A stretch of DNA of 64,000 nt from Cellulosimicrobium funkei (GTDB lineage Bacteria > Actinomycetota > Actinomycetes > Actinomycetales > Cellulomonadaceae), in assembly GCF_001019615.1 (NCBI RefSeq), contig NZ_JNBQ01000002.1:62001-126000 (forward strand), in the 5' to 3' direction. Shown one piece after another: positions 42,340 through 50,290 of this stretch; within the stretch, counting starts at the first letter, position 1; each line of letters starts with the position of its first letter. The notes under the pieces are model-generated. The model was not told where the DNA came from. It saw only the letters and a program-made list of their open reading frames with translations, and did not search any database. Position numbers and translations under genes: made by a program.

Positions 42340-42401
42340 GCTGAGTGCATGAAATAGTCGCGGTCGAACCGATTCGGCCGCGACTATTTCATGCACTCAG
42401 C
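42340..42401 (+). repeat. Long perfect hairpin with CCGA tetraloop after the helicase gene
   Basis: The 24 bases at 42340-42363 pair perfectly with 42378-42401. The 14-base loop can extend the stem by a T-G wobble and CGAA/TTCG, leaving a CCGA tetraloop, for about 29 pairs. It starts 12 bases after the helicase stop, so it probably terminates transcription. A degenerate relative lies at 43922-43983. Confidence 0.8.
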
Positions 42402-42461
42402 GGGTGGGTGGGGCGGGAACACCGGGGCTCTGCGCGCGGTTGGGACCGTCGGAGGTGGATC

Positions 42462-42890
42462 ATGACCAGCCAGACCCACGAGAACCAGCCCTACGACGTC
42501 GTGAAGACCGACGACGAGTGGCGTGCCGAGCTGTCCCCGCAGGAGTTCGCCGTGCTGCGGCAGGCGGGGACGGAGCGCGCCTGGACGGGCGAGCTGCTCG
42601 ACGAGAAGCGCGTCGGCGTCTACGCGTGTCGCGCGTGCGGCAACGAGCTGTTCCGCTCGGACACCAAGTTCGACTCGCACTGCGGGTGGCCGAGCTTCTT
42701 CAGCCCGCTCGCGGGCGACCGCGTCGAGCTCCTCACCGACCGCAGCCACGGCATGGTGCGCACGGAGGTGCGCTGCGCGCGCTGCGGGTCGCACCTGGGC
42801 CACGTGTTCGACGACGCGCCCCAGACCCCGACGGGCGACCGGTTCTGCATGAACTCGGTCAGCCTGACCTTCCAGGCCGGCGAGGAGTGA
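42462..42890 (+). CDS. msrB: Peptide-methionine (R)-S-oxide reductase MsrB
   Basis: MsrB repairs oxidised methionine in proteins, reducing the R-sulfoxide. The 142-residue protein has two zinc CxxC motifs (CRACG at residues about 50-54 and CARCG near 106-110), the substrate-binding HCGWPSFF, and the catalytic Cys in RFCMNSVSL. All key residues are present. GGAGGTGG precedes the ATG at 42462. Its 3' end overlaps the convergent DUF2809 gene by 32 bases. Confidence 0.95.
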   Translation: MTSQTHENQPYDVVKTDDEWRAELSPQEFAVLRQAGTERAWTGELLDEKRVGVYACRACGNELFRSDTKFDSHCGWPSFFSPLAGDRVELLTDRSHGMVRTEVRCARCGSHLGHVFDDAPQTPTGDRFCMNSVSLTFQAGEE

Positions 42891-43320
42891 CCGACCGGGC
42901 GACGGCCCACGTGTCGACCGCGCACGCGAGGCCGACGCCCACGAGATAGCAGACCAGGTCCCGCACCGCGAACGTGCTGCCCAGCAGCCACGTCGCGGGC
43001 GGGACCGCGTCGTTCACGGCGGCGGCCAGCCCCGTTGCCTGGAGCGCCTCGACCGCCCAGCACCAGCCGAGCGCGAGCGAGCCCGCGACGAGCGGGCGGG
43101 TGCGCGCGAGCACGAGCACCACGAGCACGTAGGTCGCGACGGCGTAGAGGACGTCACCGCCGACGTCCCCCCACGGGTCGGGCACGCGCGTCGCGACGAA
43201 GAACCCCGCGAGCACGACGACCCCGAGCACCAGGGCGACGACGAGGCGCCGTCGGCGGGGCCGCGTGGGTACCGGCGAGACACCGGGGCGGGGCGAGCGC
43301 GCGCCGTCGTGCGCCGTCAC
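42859..43320 (-). CDS. DUF2809 domain membrane protein
   Basis: A 153-residue membrane protein with four hydrophobic segments (about 25-42, 58-75, 80-97, 119-140). [20 protein letters not shown] and the [15 protein letters not shown] stretch fit DUF2809, a small family of unknown function in bacterial membranes. It starts with GTG at 43318-43320, 19 bases after the upstream MarR gene, and may be co-transcribed with it. The 3' end runs 32 bases into msrB on the other strand. Confidence 0.8.
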   Translation of the reverse strand: MTAHDGARSPRPGVSPVPTRPRRRRLVVALVLGVVVLAGFFVATRVPDPWGDVGGDVLYAVATYVLVVLVLARTRPLVAGSLALGWCWAVEALQATGLAAAVNDAVPPATWLLGSTFAVRDLVCYLVGVGLACAVDTWAVARSVTPRRPGRSG

Positions 43321-43339
43321 GCGAGGTCAGCGCGAGGCG

Positions 43340-43843
43340 TCACCGGTTCGCGGCCCAGCGCACGACGTCCTCGGAGTACCGGTGCAGCAGCGCCGCGAGC
43401 GTCGCGACGTCGGCGCGGTCCCAGCCCTCGAGCGCCTCGGTGATCGAGATGACCCGGCCGCTGTGCGCGGCGTGGAGCCGGGCCTCGCCGTCGGGCGTGA
43501 GCGTGATGAGCTGGCCGCGCGAGTCGTCGGGGTCGACCTCGCGCGCGACGAGGCCCAGGGCGTGGAGCCTGCTGAGCTGGCGCGAGATCGTCGCGCGCCC
43601 GACGCCGAAGTGCGCGGCGAGGTCCGACCCGCGGATCCCGGGGTGGTCGGCGATGTGCGCGAGGAGCGGGTACGCGCTCGCCTCGAGGTCCGGGTGGATC
43701 CGGCGCGCCATGGCGGTCGCCGCCGCACCGCCGCGGCGCAGGAGGACCCGCAGCTCGCGTTCGAGGTCGACGTACGCGACGTCCGGCTCTGCGTCGCGGG
43801 TGGCGTCGGGAACGGTGCGGGTGGGAGCGGTCTCGGCGGGCAC
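43340..43843 (-). CDS. MarR family transcriptional regulator
   Basis: A 167-residue winged-helix regulator. The DNA-binding part is visible as HIADHPGIRGSDLAAHFGVG followed by RATISRQLSRLHALGLV, with the wing at DPDDSRGQLITLTPDGEARL. It is followed by a dimerization helix. The GTG at 43841-43843 is chosen because the frame upstream has no family match. The downstream gene encodes a DUF2809 protein; the target genes are unknown. Ligand type cannot be predicted. Confidence 0.85.
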   Translation of the reverse strand: MPAETAPTRTVPDATRDAEPDVAYVDLERELRVLLRRGGAAATAMARRIHPDLEASAYPLLAHIADHPGIRGSDLAAHFGVGRATISRQLSRLHALGLVAREVDPDDSRGQLITLTPDGEARLHAAHSGRVISITEALEGWDRADVATLAALLHRYSEDVVRWAANR

Positions 43844-43921
43844 ACGCCCATCATGACGCCCGGGACGGCACGCGGTCACGCTCGTCCGGAAAACCTCACC
43901 CGCTGGACGACCGACCAACAC

Positions 43922-43983
43922 GCTGAATGCATGAAACAAGCGGCCCCGAACCGATTCGAGACCGCCTGTTCCATGCACTCGCG
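43922..43983 (-). repeat. Degenerate copy of the CCGA-tetraloop hairpin after the MFS gene
   Basis: Bases 43922-43950 face 43955-43983 around the same CCGA loop. Of the 27 innermost positions, 22 are paired, including one T-G wobble, and the five mismatches are all A-C. It shares sequence with the perfect hairpin at 42340-42401 in both arms. It ends 12 bases before the minus-strand stop codon of the MFS gene at 43995, the same spacing as the other copy, so it is also likely a terminator. Confidence 0.7.
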
Positions 43984-43994
43984 TGCGGGGTGGG

Positions 43995-45701
43995 TCAGCG
44001 CGAGGAGCGCGTCCCCGCCTCGTCTACGACGCCCGCGGGCTCGTACGCCTCGAGGAGCGTCGACTCCGTCTCCTCGGCCGGCGTCACACGGCCCGGGGTC
44101 GCGTCGACCGGGGCGTCCGAGCCGAGCAGGGCCGCCTCCTTCTCGAGGCGCTCCTGCAGGCCGGTCTTGGTGCCGAGCGGCACCTCCTTGAGGAACGACA
44201 CTGCGATCAGCGCGACGAGCGCGAGCGGCACGGCGACGAGGAAGATCTCGGCGATGCCGTCGCCGTAGGACTTCTCGACCAGGTCCTTGATCGGCGCGGG
44301 CAGGGTCGAGACGTCGGGTACGGCGTTGCCGCCGCCCATCGAGTCGGCCGGGATGCCGAGCTTGGTCAGGCCGTCCTGGATCGACGTCGTGACCTTGGTC
44401 GCGAGCACCGCACCGAGCACGGAGACGCCGATCGCGCCGCCCAGGCTGCGGAAGAACGCGACGGTCGAGGTGCCGGCGCCCATCTCGTCCACGTCGAGCG
44501 TGTTCTGCACGGCGAGCACGAGGTTCTGCATGAGCATGCCCATGCTGACGCCGAGGAAGAACAGGTAGACGCTGATGAGCGTGAAGCTCGTGTGGTAGTC
44601 GATCGTCGACAGCGCGAACAGCGACGCCACGAGGACCGCGCCACCCGTCACCATGAAGGCCTTGTAGCGGCCGTAGCGCGTGATGAGCTGACCGAACAGG
44701 GTCGACGCGACGAACGTGCCGACGATCATCGGGATCGTCAGGAGACCCGACTCGGTCGGGGTCTTGCCGCGCGCCACCTGCATGTACTGGCTGAGGAACA
44801 CGGCGGTGCCGAACATCGCGACGCCCACGGCGACCGAGGCGACGACCGCGAGGACGAACGTGCGGTTCTTGAACAGGTGCAGCGGGATGAGCGGCTCGGG
44901 GGTCACGCGCTCGACGAGCACGGCACCGACGAGCGCGAGGACCGCGCCGCCGACCATCGCGAAGGTCTGCCACGAGAGCCACTCGAAGTTCTGCCCGGCG
45001 AACGTCACCCACAGCAGGAGCGAGGAGACGCCGGCGCTGATGAGGATCGCGCCCCAGTAGTCGATCCGGACGACGCGGCGCGCGACCTTCGGCAGGTGCA
45101 GCGTGCGCTGGAGCACGATGATCGCGGCGATCGCGAACGGCAGCCCGACGAAGAAGTTGAGGCGCCAGCTCACGGCGTCCGTGAGCACGCCGCCCAGGAG
45201 CGGGCCACCGATCTGGCTGACGGCCATGATGCCGCCCATGAGGCCCATGAACTTGCCACGCTCGCGCGGCGAGATGATGTCCGTGATGAGCACGGTGGCG
45301 AGCGCCATGAGGCCGCCCGCGCCGATGCCCTGGAACGCGCGGAGCGCGATGAGCGTGCCGACGTTCTGCGACAGGCCGGCGAGCGCCGAGGAGACGACCG
45401 CGACGACGAGCGCGACCTGGATGAGGACCTTGCGGTTGGTGAGGTCAGCGAGCTTGCCCCAGATCGGGGTCGAGATCGTCATGGCGAGCAGGGTCGACGT
45501 GACGACCCAGGTGTAGGACGACTGCGATCCGTCCAGGTCGCTGACGATCTTGGGGAGCGAGCTCGAGACGATCGAGCTCGCGAGGATCGCGACGAACATG
45601 CCGAGGAGGATCCCGGAGAGGGACTCCATGACCTCGCGACGGGTCATGGACGTCTCGGTCCCGCCGGGCGGGGCGGTGCGTTCTGGAGTGGTGCTGGTCA
45701 T
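43995..45701 (-). CDS. DHA2 family (14-TM) multidrug MFS transporter
   Basis: A 568-residue drug/proton antiporter of the EmrB/QacA subfamily. The N-terminal motif A-like loop is GKLADLTNRKVL, and motif C-like GGPLLGGVLTDAVSWRLNF follows, with about 14 hydrophobic segments. The C-terminus (about 40 residues) is polar and acidic. Start is the ATG at 45699-45701. The upstream MarR gene, 159 bases away on the same strand, most likely controls it in response to a drug or phenolic compound. Confidence 0.92.
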   Translation of the reverse strand: MTSTTPERTAPPGGTETSMTRREVMESLSGILLGMFVAILASSIVSSSLPKIVSDLDGSQSSYTWVVTSTLLAMTISTPIWGKLADLTNRKVLIQVALVVAVVSSALAGLSQNVGTLIALRAFQGIGAGGLMALATVLITDIISPRERGKFMGLMGGIMAVSQIGGPLLGGVLTDAVSWRLNFFVGLPFAIAAIIVLQRTLHLPKVARRVVRIDYWGAILISAGVSSLLLWVTFAGQNFEWLSWQTFAMVGGAVLALVGAVLVERVTPEPLIPLHLFKNRTFVLAVVASVAVGVAMFGTAVFLSQYMQVARGKTPTESGLLTIPMIVGTFVASTLFGQLITRYGRYKAFMVTGGAVLVASLFALSTIDYHTSFTLISVYLFFLGVSMGMLMQNLVLAVQNTLDVDEMGAGTSTVAFFRSLGGAIGVSVLGAVLATKVTTSIQDGLTKLGIPADSMGGGNAVPDVSTLPAPIKDLVEKSYGDGIAEIFLVAVPLALVALIAVSFLKEVPLGTKTGLQERLEKEAALLGSDAPVDATPGRVTPAEETESTLLEAYEPAGVVDEAGTRSSR

Positions 45702-45860
45702 GAGGCGCTGAGTTCCTTCTGCTCACGGGGCCGTGTCGGAGCGGCCGTGTCGTGCGGCGGTGTCGTGGGGCGGTGTCATGTGGTCGTGGCCGGTCGCGCG
45801 GCGGCGCGGTCGGCGGTCGAGGGCGTGCCCGACGGCGGTGGTGCCGCCGGGCGCCGTCGG

Positions 45861-46364
45861 TCACCCGGTCGTGCGGGGAGCGTCGTGGCCGGCGACGACC
45901 GCCGCGGCGACGCGCTCGATGTGGCGCGTGGCCTCGACGATCTCGTCGTCGTGCCACTCGGCGAACGTCGTGGCGGCCAAGGCGTCGATGTGCTCGTAGG
46001 CCCGCAGGACGAGCGTCCGCCCGTCCTCGGTGAGCTCGACGGTCCGGGCGCGCCGGTCGTCGTCGTCCACCGTGCGGCGGACGAGGCCCTCGTCGACCAG
46101 GTGGCTCACCTGGCGGCTGGCCACGGACAGGTCGACGCGGAGCCTCGCGGCGACGTCCCCGAGCTGGACGGGACCGCACCGCTGGAGCATGCGGAGCAGG
46201 CCGAACGACGACCGCGGGATGTCGAGGTCGCGCGCGATGCGGACGGCCGACTCGCGCTGCGCGCGGGCCAGCTCGTCGAGGGCGCGGATGAGGCCCGCCG
46301 CGGGGGACGGGTCGGGCGCGAGATCGGGGGCCGCGGTGGTCGCGGAGGGGGTGACGACGGGCAC
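45861..46364 (-). CDS. MarR family regulator of the drug exporter
   Basis: A 167-residue MarR-type repressor. QLGDVAARLRVDLSVASRQV is the helix-turn-helix and TVDDDDRRARTVELTEDGRTL is the wing. The GTG at 46362-46364 is chosen because AAGGAG lies five bases upstream; a longer frame with an earlier ATG has no such site. Two palindromes overlap the region just upstream (46378-46419), which fits autorepression. It precedes the DHA2 transporter gene on the same strand, so both are probably induced together. Confidence 0.87.
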   Translation of the reverse strand: MPVVTPSATTAAPDLAPDPSPAAGLIRALDELARAQRESAVRIARDLDIPRSSFGLLRMLQRCGPVQLGDVAARLRVDLSVASRQVSHLVDEGLVRRTVDDDDRRARTVELTEDGRTLVLRAYEHIDALAATTFAEWHDDEIVEATRHIERVAAAVVAGHDAPRTTG

Positions 46365-46377
46365 GAGTACTCCTTGG

Positions 46378-46419
46378 TTGCTGCAGGCAAGCATACGCCT
46401 CGCAGTTGCTTTCAGCAAC
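46378..46419. promoter_or_regulatory. Two MarR-type palindromes upstream of the MarR-transporter operon
   Basis: GTTGCTTTCAGCAAC at 46405-46419 is a perfect palindrome around three central bases. TTGCTGCAGGCAA at 46378-46390 shares the TTGC/GCAA half-sites. The pair lies 14-55 bases upstream of the MarR start, where a repressor would block the operon. Confidence 0.6.
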
Positions 46420-46470
46420 CATTGTCCGGAGCAAGGAATTCCCGGGGCGTCCCGTCGAGGCCCGAGACGG

Positions 46471-46528
46471 CCGAACCCGGGGTCCGTCCTCACCCGGCGT
46501 GCACCGTGAGGACCGACCCCGGGTCCGG
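46471..46528 (-). terminator. Terminator after the sugar transporter gene
   Basis: The 23 bases at 46471-46493 pair with 46506-46528 with two mismatches, around a 12-base loop. It begins 12 bases past the stop of the minus-strand sugar MFS gene. Confidence 0.75.
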
Positions 46529-46539
46529 GACGAACGGCG

Positions 46540-47994
46540 TCAGTGCGCGGCGCGACCCACGCGCTCGTCGCCCATGTCCTCGAGCTCCACGCCCTTGGTC
46601 TCGGGCACCTTGCTGAAGACGAAGACGAACGACAGCGCCGCGAAGATCGCGTACATGAGATAGGGGATCGAGGCGCCGAACGCCGACAGCATCGGCGGGA
46701 ACGTCAGGGTGATCGCGAAGTTGGCGAGCCACTGCGCCATCGCCGCGACGCCGAGCGCGGCCGCGCGGATGCGGTTCGGGAACATCTCGCCCAGCAGCAC
46801 CCAGACGAGCGGCCCCCACGAGGCCCCGAAGAACACGACGAACGCGTTCGCGGCGACCAGGGCGATGGGGCCCCACGGGTCGGGCAGCGTGATGTTGTCC
46901 CCGCTCCCGCTGGACTGCGTGAAGGCGAGCGCCATGATGCCCAGCGAGAGCGTCATGCCCGCCGAGCCGATAAGCAGGATCGGGCGACGGCCCACCTTGT
47001 CCACGAGCGCGATCGCGATGAACGTCACCGCGACGTTCGTCACGGACGTGATCGTCGAGACGAGGAACGACTGGCTCTCGTCGAACCCGACCGCCTGCCA
47101 CAGCGTCGTCGAGTAGTAGAAGATCACGTTGATCCCGACGAACTGCTGGAACACCGAGAGCAGGATGCCGACCCACACGATCGGCTTGAGCCCGAACGTC
47201 GAGCCCTTGAGCGTCCCCTCCTGGGCGTTCTTCTCGTCGACCGCGATCGAGCGGTGGATCTGCGCGATGCGGTCGTCGACGTCCTCCTCGGGTCCGAGCA
47301 CCGACTCCAGCACGGCGCGCGCCTCGTCGTCACGACCCTTCGCCACGAGGTAGCGCGGGGACTCGGGGATCCGCAGGGCGAGGATGCCGTAGACGGCCGC
47401 CGGGATCACGCACACGAGGAACATCCACCGCCAGGCCTCCCACCCGAACCACAGCTCGTTGGCGGCTCCGCCGGCCGTCTCGGCGAGGAGCTGGTCCGAC
47501 AGCAGAGCCGCGAAGATGCCGACCGTGATCGCGAGCTGCTGCAGCGACCCCATGCGGCCACGCAGGCGGGCCGGCGCGATCTCGGCGATGTACGCCGGCG
47601 CGATGACCGACGCGATACCGATGCCGACACCGGCCATGAAGCGCCAGATCGCGAGGTCGAACGCCGACCAGGCGATCGCGGACAGGATCGAGGAGACGAA
47701 GAACAGGATGGCGCCGAACACCATCACGCGCGTGCGGCCCCAGCGGTCGGCCAGCTTGCCGCCCGACCACGCGCCGAGCGCGCAGCCCAGGAGGGCGATC
47801 GCGACGACGAGACCGGTGACCGCGGAGTCGAGGTCGAACTGCCCCTCGATCGCGGCGACGGCACCGTTGATCACGGAGCTGTCGAAGCCGAAGAGGAAGC
47901 CGCCGACCGCGGCGGCGACGGCCAGACCGATGGCCTTGCGGTGGGCGCTGCGTGCGCTCACGGTCCCGTGACCTGCTGCGTCGCTGCTCGACAT
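46540..47994 (-). CDS. Sugar porter family MFS transporter
   Basis: A 484-residue, 12-segment sugar/proton symporter of the major facilitator superfamily. The family signatures are all present: GGFLFGFDSSVINGA at the start, GGKLADRWGRTRVM, RFMAGVGIGIASVIAPAYIAEIAPARLRG, PESPRYL, QQFVGINVIFYYS, DKVGRRP and PETKGVELEDM at the end. It resembles bacterial xylose, galactose or glucose permeases (XylE/GalP/GlcP type), but which sugar is used is not clear. The ATG at 47992-47994 begins a Ser-rich N-terminus. Confidence 0.92.
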   Translation of the reverse strand: MSSSDAAGHGTVSARSAHRKAIGLAVAAAVGGFLFGFDSSVINGAVAAIEGQFDLDSAVTGLVVAIALLGCALGAWSGGKLADRWGRTRVMVFGAILFFVSSILSAIAWSAFDLAIWRFMAGVGIGIASVIAPAYIAEIAPARLRGRMGSLQQLAITVGIFAALLSDQLLAETAGGAANELWFGWEAWRWMFLVCVIPAAVYGILALRIPESPRYLVAKGRDDEARAVLESVLGPEEDVDDRIAQIHRSIAVDEKNAQEGTLKGSTFGLKPIVWVGILLSVFQQFVGINVIFYYSTTLWQAVGFDESQSFLVSTITSVTNVAVTFIAIALVDKVGRRPILLIGSAGMTLSLGIMALAFTQSSGSGDNITLPDPWGPIALVAANAFVVFFGASWGPLVWVLLGEMFPNRIRAAALGVAAMAQWLANFAITLTFPPMLSAFGASIPYLMYAIFAALSFVFVFSKVPETKGVELEDMGDERVGRAAH

Positions 47995-48173
47995 CTCTCC
48001 TCCGCTCCTTCCGGAGCCGGTAGGAGGCCCCTTTCGTCACTGTAGGACGGGGTGCTCGCGGTGGCGCGGTGAACGGGGTGCGGCGAACGTCACGCGCGCG
48101 CGCCGGGGCGCGCAGGGTCGTTCGGGGCGCCGCGCCGGTGCGACCGCCCCCGCGCCGGGTGGAGACTGGGCGC

Positions 48174-48857
48174 GTGCCCGACGACGCCTCCACCACCCCC
48201 GGACCCCGGCCCGACCCCGGCCGGTCCGACCGCACGCAACGCCCCCGCCGCCCGGCGATGCTCGACCCGCGCGACGCCGACGAGCTCCCCGGCGAGCTCG
48301 ACCCCGCGCTGCGCGACCAGGTCGCGCACACCACCGCGCACGCGATCGTGCACCGCGCGCGCGACACCGAGGACCCCCAGGTCGTCGAGCGGCTGGTCCA
48401 CCTCGTCGAGACCGAGGGGCTCGACGTCGTCGCCGGCCTGTGGTCCGACGCGGCGCCGAACTCCCTGCCGGGCGCGCTCTGGCGGCTCTACGTGCTGCGC
48501 GAATGGGTGCGCCGCGACCCGCAGACGGTGGCGCTGCGCTACCGGCTCGGGGTCGACGCCGCGCCGGTCCACGAGGCCATCGCCGGCGTGCCACGGCCGC
48601 CCGGGCCCCAGGACGTCCGCGACCTCGCCGACGCCGTGCTCTCCGGCGTGTTCACCGGCGACCTCGCTGTCGCGCTCGAGCGTGCCGGGTCGTTCTGCCG
48701 GATCCTCGCGACCGGCGCCGCGTTCGACGCCGACGCCCGGGAGGTCGCCGACCCGGACGGCGCACTCCGCATGACTCGCGGGGCGGGCTCTCTGCTCCGT
48801 ACCGCGCAAGAGCTCGAGCACGCCGCCGAGCTCTGGCGCGCCGACCGCCTCGACTGA
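48174..48857 (+). CDS. Conserved actinobacterial protein of unknown function
   Basis: A 227-residue soluble protein. After a Pro/Asp/Arg-rich 25-residue start, the conserved part begins AMLDPRDADELPGELDPALR and continues with TTAHAIVHRARDTEDPQVVE and LPGALWRLYVLREWVRRDP. It is mostly helical and occurs in Micrococcales, but no function is known to me. A GAGACT box ends six bases before the GTG at 48174, so the message is probably leaderless. No partner gene is close. Confidence 0.65.
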   Translation: MPDDASTTPGPRPDPGRSDRTQRPRRPAMLDPRDADELPGELDPALRDQVAHTTAHAIVHRARDTEDPQVVERLVHLVETEGLDVVAGLWSDAAPNSLPGALWRLYVLREWVRRDPQTVALRYRLGVDAAPVHEAIAGVPRPPGPQDVRDLADAVLSGVFTGDLAVALERAGSFCRILATGAAFDADAREVADPDGALRMTRGAGSLLRTAQELEHAAELWRADRLD

Positions 48858-48878
48858 CCCTCCTGCGGCCGCCCGGTT

Positions 48879-49165
48879 GCCGAGGGAGGACCCCGGTCGC
48901 GCGAGGTAGAGCCGTGGTTCTTGTGCTCGACGGCGCGTGGTTGCGTTGGGTGGTCGGGGTGGGTGGTGGTGCCGCGTCTACCATCCGCCGCTCGTTCCTC
49001 GCGGCTCCCGCCAGGCCCGCCACGACGCGGCACCACCACCCACCCCGCCCTACGTCGTCTCGCCCTGGTCGTCCCGCACCTCGGGCGACCGCCCGCGGTG
49101 TCGGTTCAGCCCTCTCCTCTGGGTAACCAGGGTTCTACCCCGGTCGACCGGGGTCCTACCTCGGG
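48879..49165. repeat. Nested inverted-repeat element (MITE-like or structured RNA)
   Basis: This 287-base block is bounded by terminal inverted repeats: 48879-48913 and the reverse complement of 49131-49165 agree at 29 of 35 positions, including an identical run ACCCCGGTCG. Inside, the 24 bases at 48955-48978 are perfectly complementary to 49024-49047, around a 45-base loop. The arms are unequal, so the two inverted repeats are nested rather than one long palindrome. No open frame of note lies inside. It could be a small non-autonomous mobile element or a folded RNA. Confidence 0.55.
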
Positions 49166-49664
49166 TGGGTGGGGCGGAGGGTGGGGGAAACGGGGCGGGT
49201 GCGCACGTCGGGGGGTGGGGTTCTCGCGGAGCGCGAACAGCGGGTCGGCTGGGTACCTCGCGGGGCGTCCGGCACGTACGATGGTTCACGACGCCGGGCC
49301 GCGGTAGCCCCGGGCTCCACACTCAGCCGCTACGAGCGGCCACGCGCCGAGAGGCGCTCCCGGTCCGGCGTCACTACTTCCCCTCCTGGTGCGAGCGCGA
49401 CGGCGCACCAGGAGGGTCGCCGCCCCGGCGAGGACGCCGGGCGCGGGCTGTGAGCGTCCTGAGGATGCGGGACCTTCGCCCCGACGATTCCAGCATCGCT
49501 CCGCGCGTCGGCTACATTTGACGAGAGTTCGACGTGCGTTCATCCAGAGATCATCCGACCCGAGATCGTGACCACCCCGGCCGACCGGCCCGTCCGGCGG
49601 CCGAGCGGCCCTTGTGGCCGACGCCAGCTCAGACCCCTACCCCGCGTCCCTTCCGGAGCCTCCC
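49166..49664 (+). other. Upstream region of the phosphate uptake operon
   Basis: This 499-base stretch has no convincing gene. CCCTCCTGGTGCG at 49381-49393 pairs perfectly with CGCACCAGGAGGG at 49404-49416 around a ten-base loop. TACATT at 49513-49518 may be a -10 box. Tandem 11-base PHO-box-like repeats lie at 49527-49559. The reading frame of the next gene is open upstream to a GTG at 49614, but the GTG at 49665 is preferred. Confidence 0.45.
49527..49559 (+). promoter_or_regulatory. PHO-box-like repeats upstream of the phosphate uptake operon
   Basis: Three 11-base units run head to tail: GTTCGACGTGC, GTTCATCCAGA and GATCATCCGAC. They share the GTTCAYC core and the 11-base period of Streptomyces PhoP direct repeats. 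They lie 106-138 bases before the chosen start codon of the PhoU-like gene. Confidence 0.55.
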
Positions 49665-50285
49665 GTGCGCCTGCGCCTGACACCGCGCGACACCTCGTTC
49701 TTCGACCTTCTCGCCGCCTCGGCGCAGCACCTGGTCACCGGATCAACGCTCCTCGCGGAGCTGCTCGGCGCGGACCGTCCGACGCGCAAGCAGCTCGCGA
49801 AGCAGCTCAGCGAGACCGAGCACCTCGCGGACGACGCGACGCACTCGATCATGCGTCGGCTCAACCAGACGTTCGTCACGCCGTTCGACCGGGACGACAT
49901 CTACGCCCTCGCGTCGGCGCTCGACGACTGCATGGACTTCATGGAGGAGGCGGCCGACCTCATCGTCCTCTACAAGGTGGACGAGCTCCCGGCCCGCGTG
50001 TCCGAGCAGGTCCAGGTGCTCCAGCGCGCGTCGGAGCTCACGGCCGAGGCGATGCCGCGCCTGCGCTCCATGGACGACCTCCCCGAGTACTGGGTCGAGG
50101 TCAACCGCCTGGAGAACCAGGCGGACAAGGTCCACCGCAAGCTGCTCGCCGAGCTCTTCGACGACGTGTCCGACCCGGTCCTCCTCATGAAGCTCAAGGA
50201 GATCGTCGAGGTCCTCGAGCAGGCGGCCGACGCCTTCGAGAAGGTCGCGAACACGGTCGAGACCATCGCCCTCAAGGAGTCCTGA
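49665..50285 (+). CDS. PhoU-like DUF47 family protein
   Basis: A 206-residue helical protein of the DUF47 group, related to PhoU, which regulates the phosphate transporter encoded next to it. The opening VRLRLTPRDTSFFDLLAASAQHLV and the later ETEHLADDATHSIMRRLNQTFVTPFDRDDIYAL (residues about 50-82) are typical, and the C-terminal half repeats the helical pattern. GTG 49665 is chosen by similarity to Cellulomonas-type starts and a GGAG seven bases upstream. The pit gene follows five bases after its stop. Confidence 0.88.
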   Translation: MRLRLTPRDTSFFDLLAASAQHLVTGSTLLAELLGADRPTRKQLAKQLSETEHLADDATHSIMRRLNQTFVTPFDRDDIYALASALDDCMDFMEEAADLIVLYKVDELPARVSEQVQVLQRASELTAEAMPRLRSMDDLPEYWVEVNRLENQADKVHRKLLAELFDDVSDPVLLMKLKEIVEVLEQAADAFEKVANTVETIALKES

Positions 50286-50290
50286 GCCCC

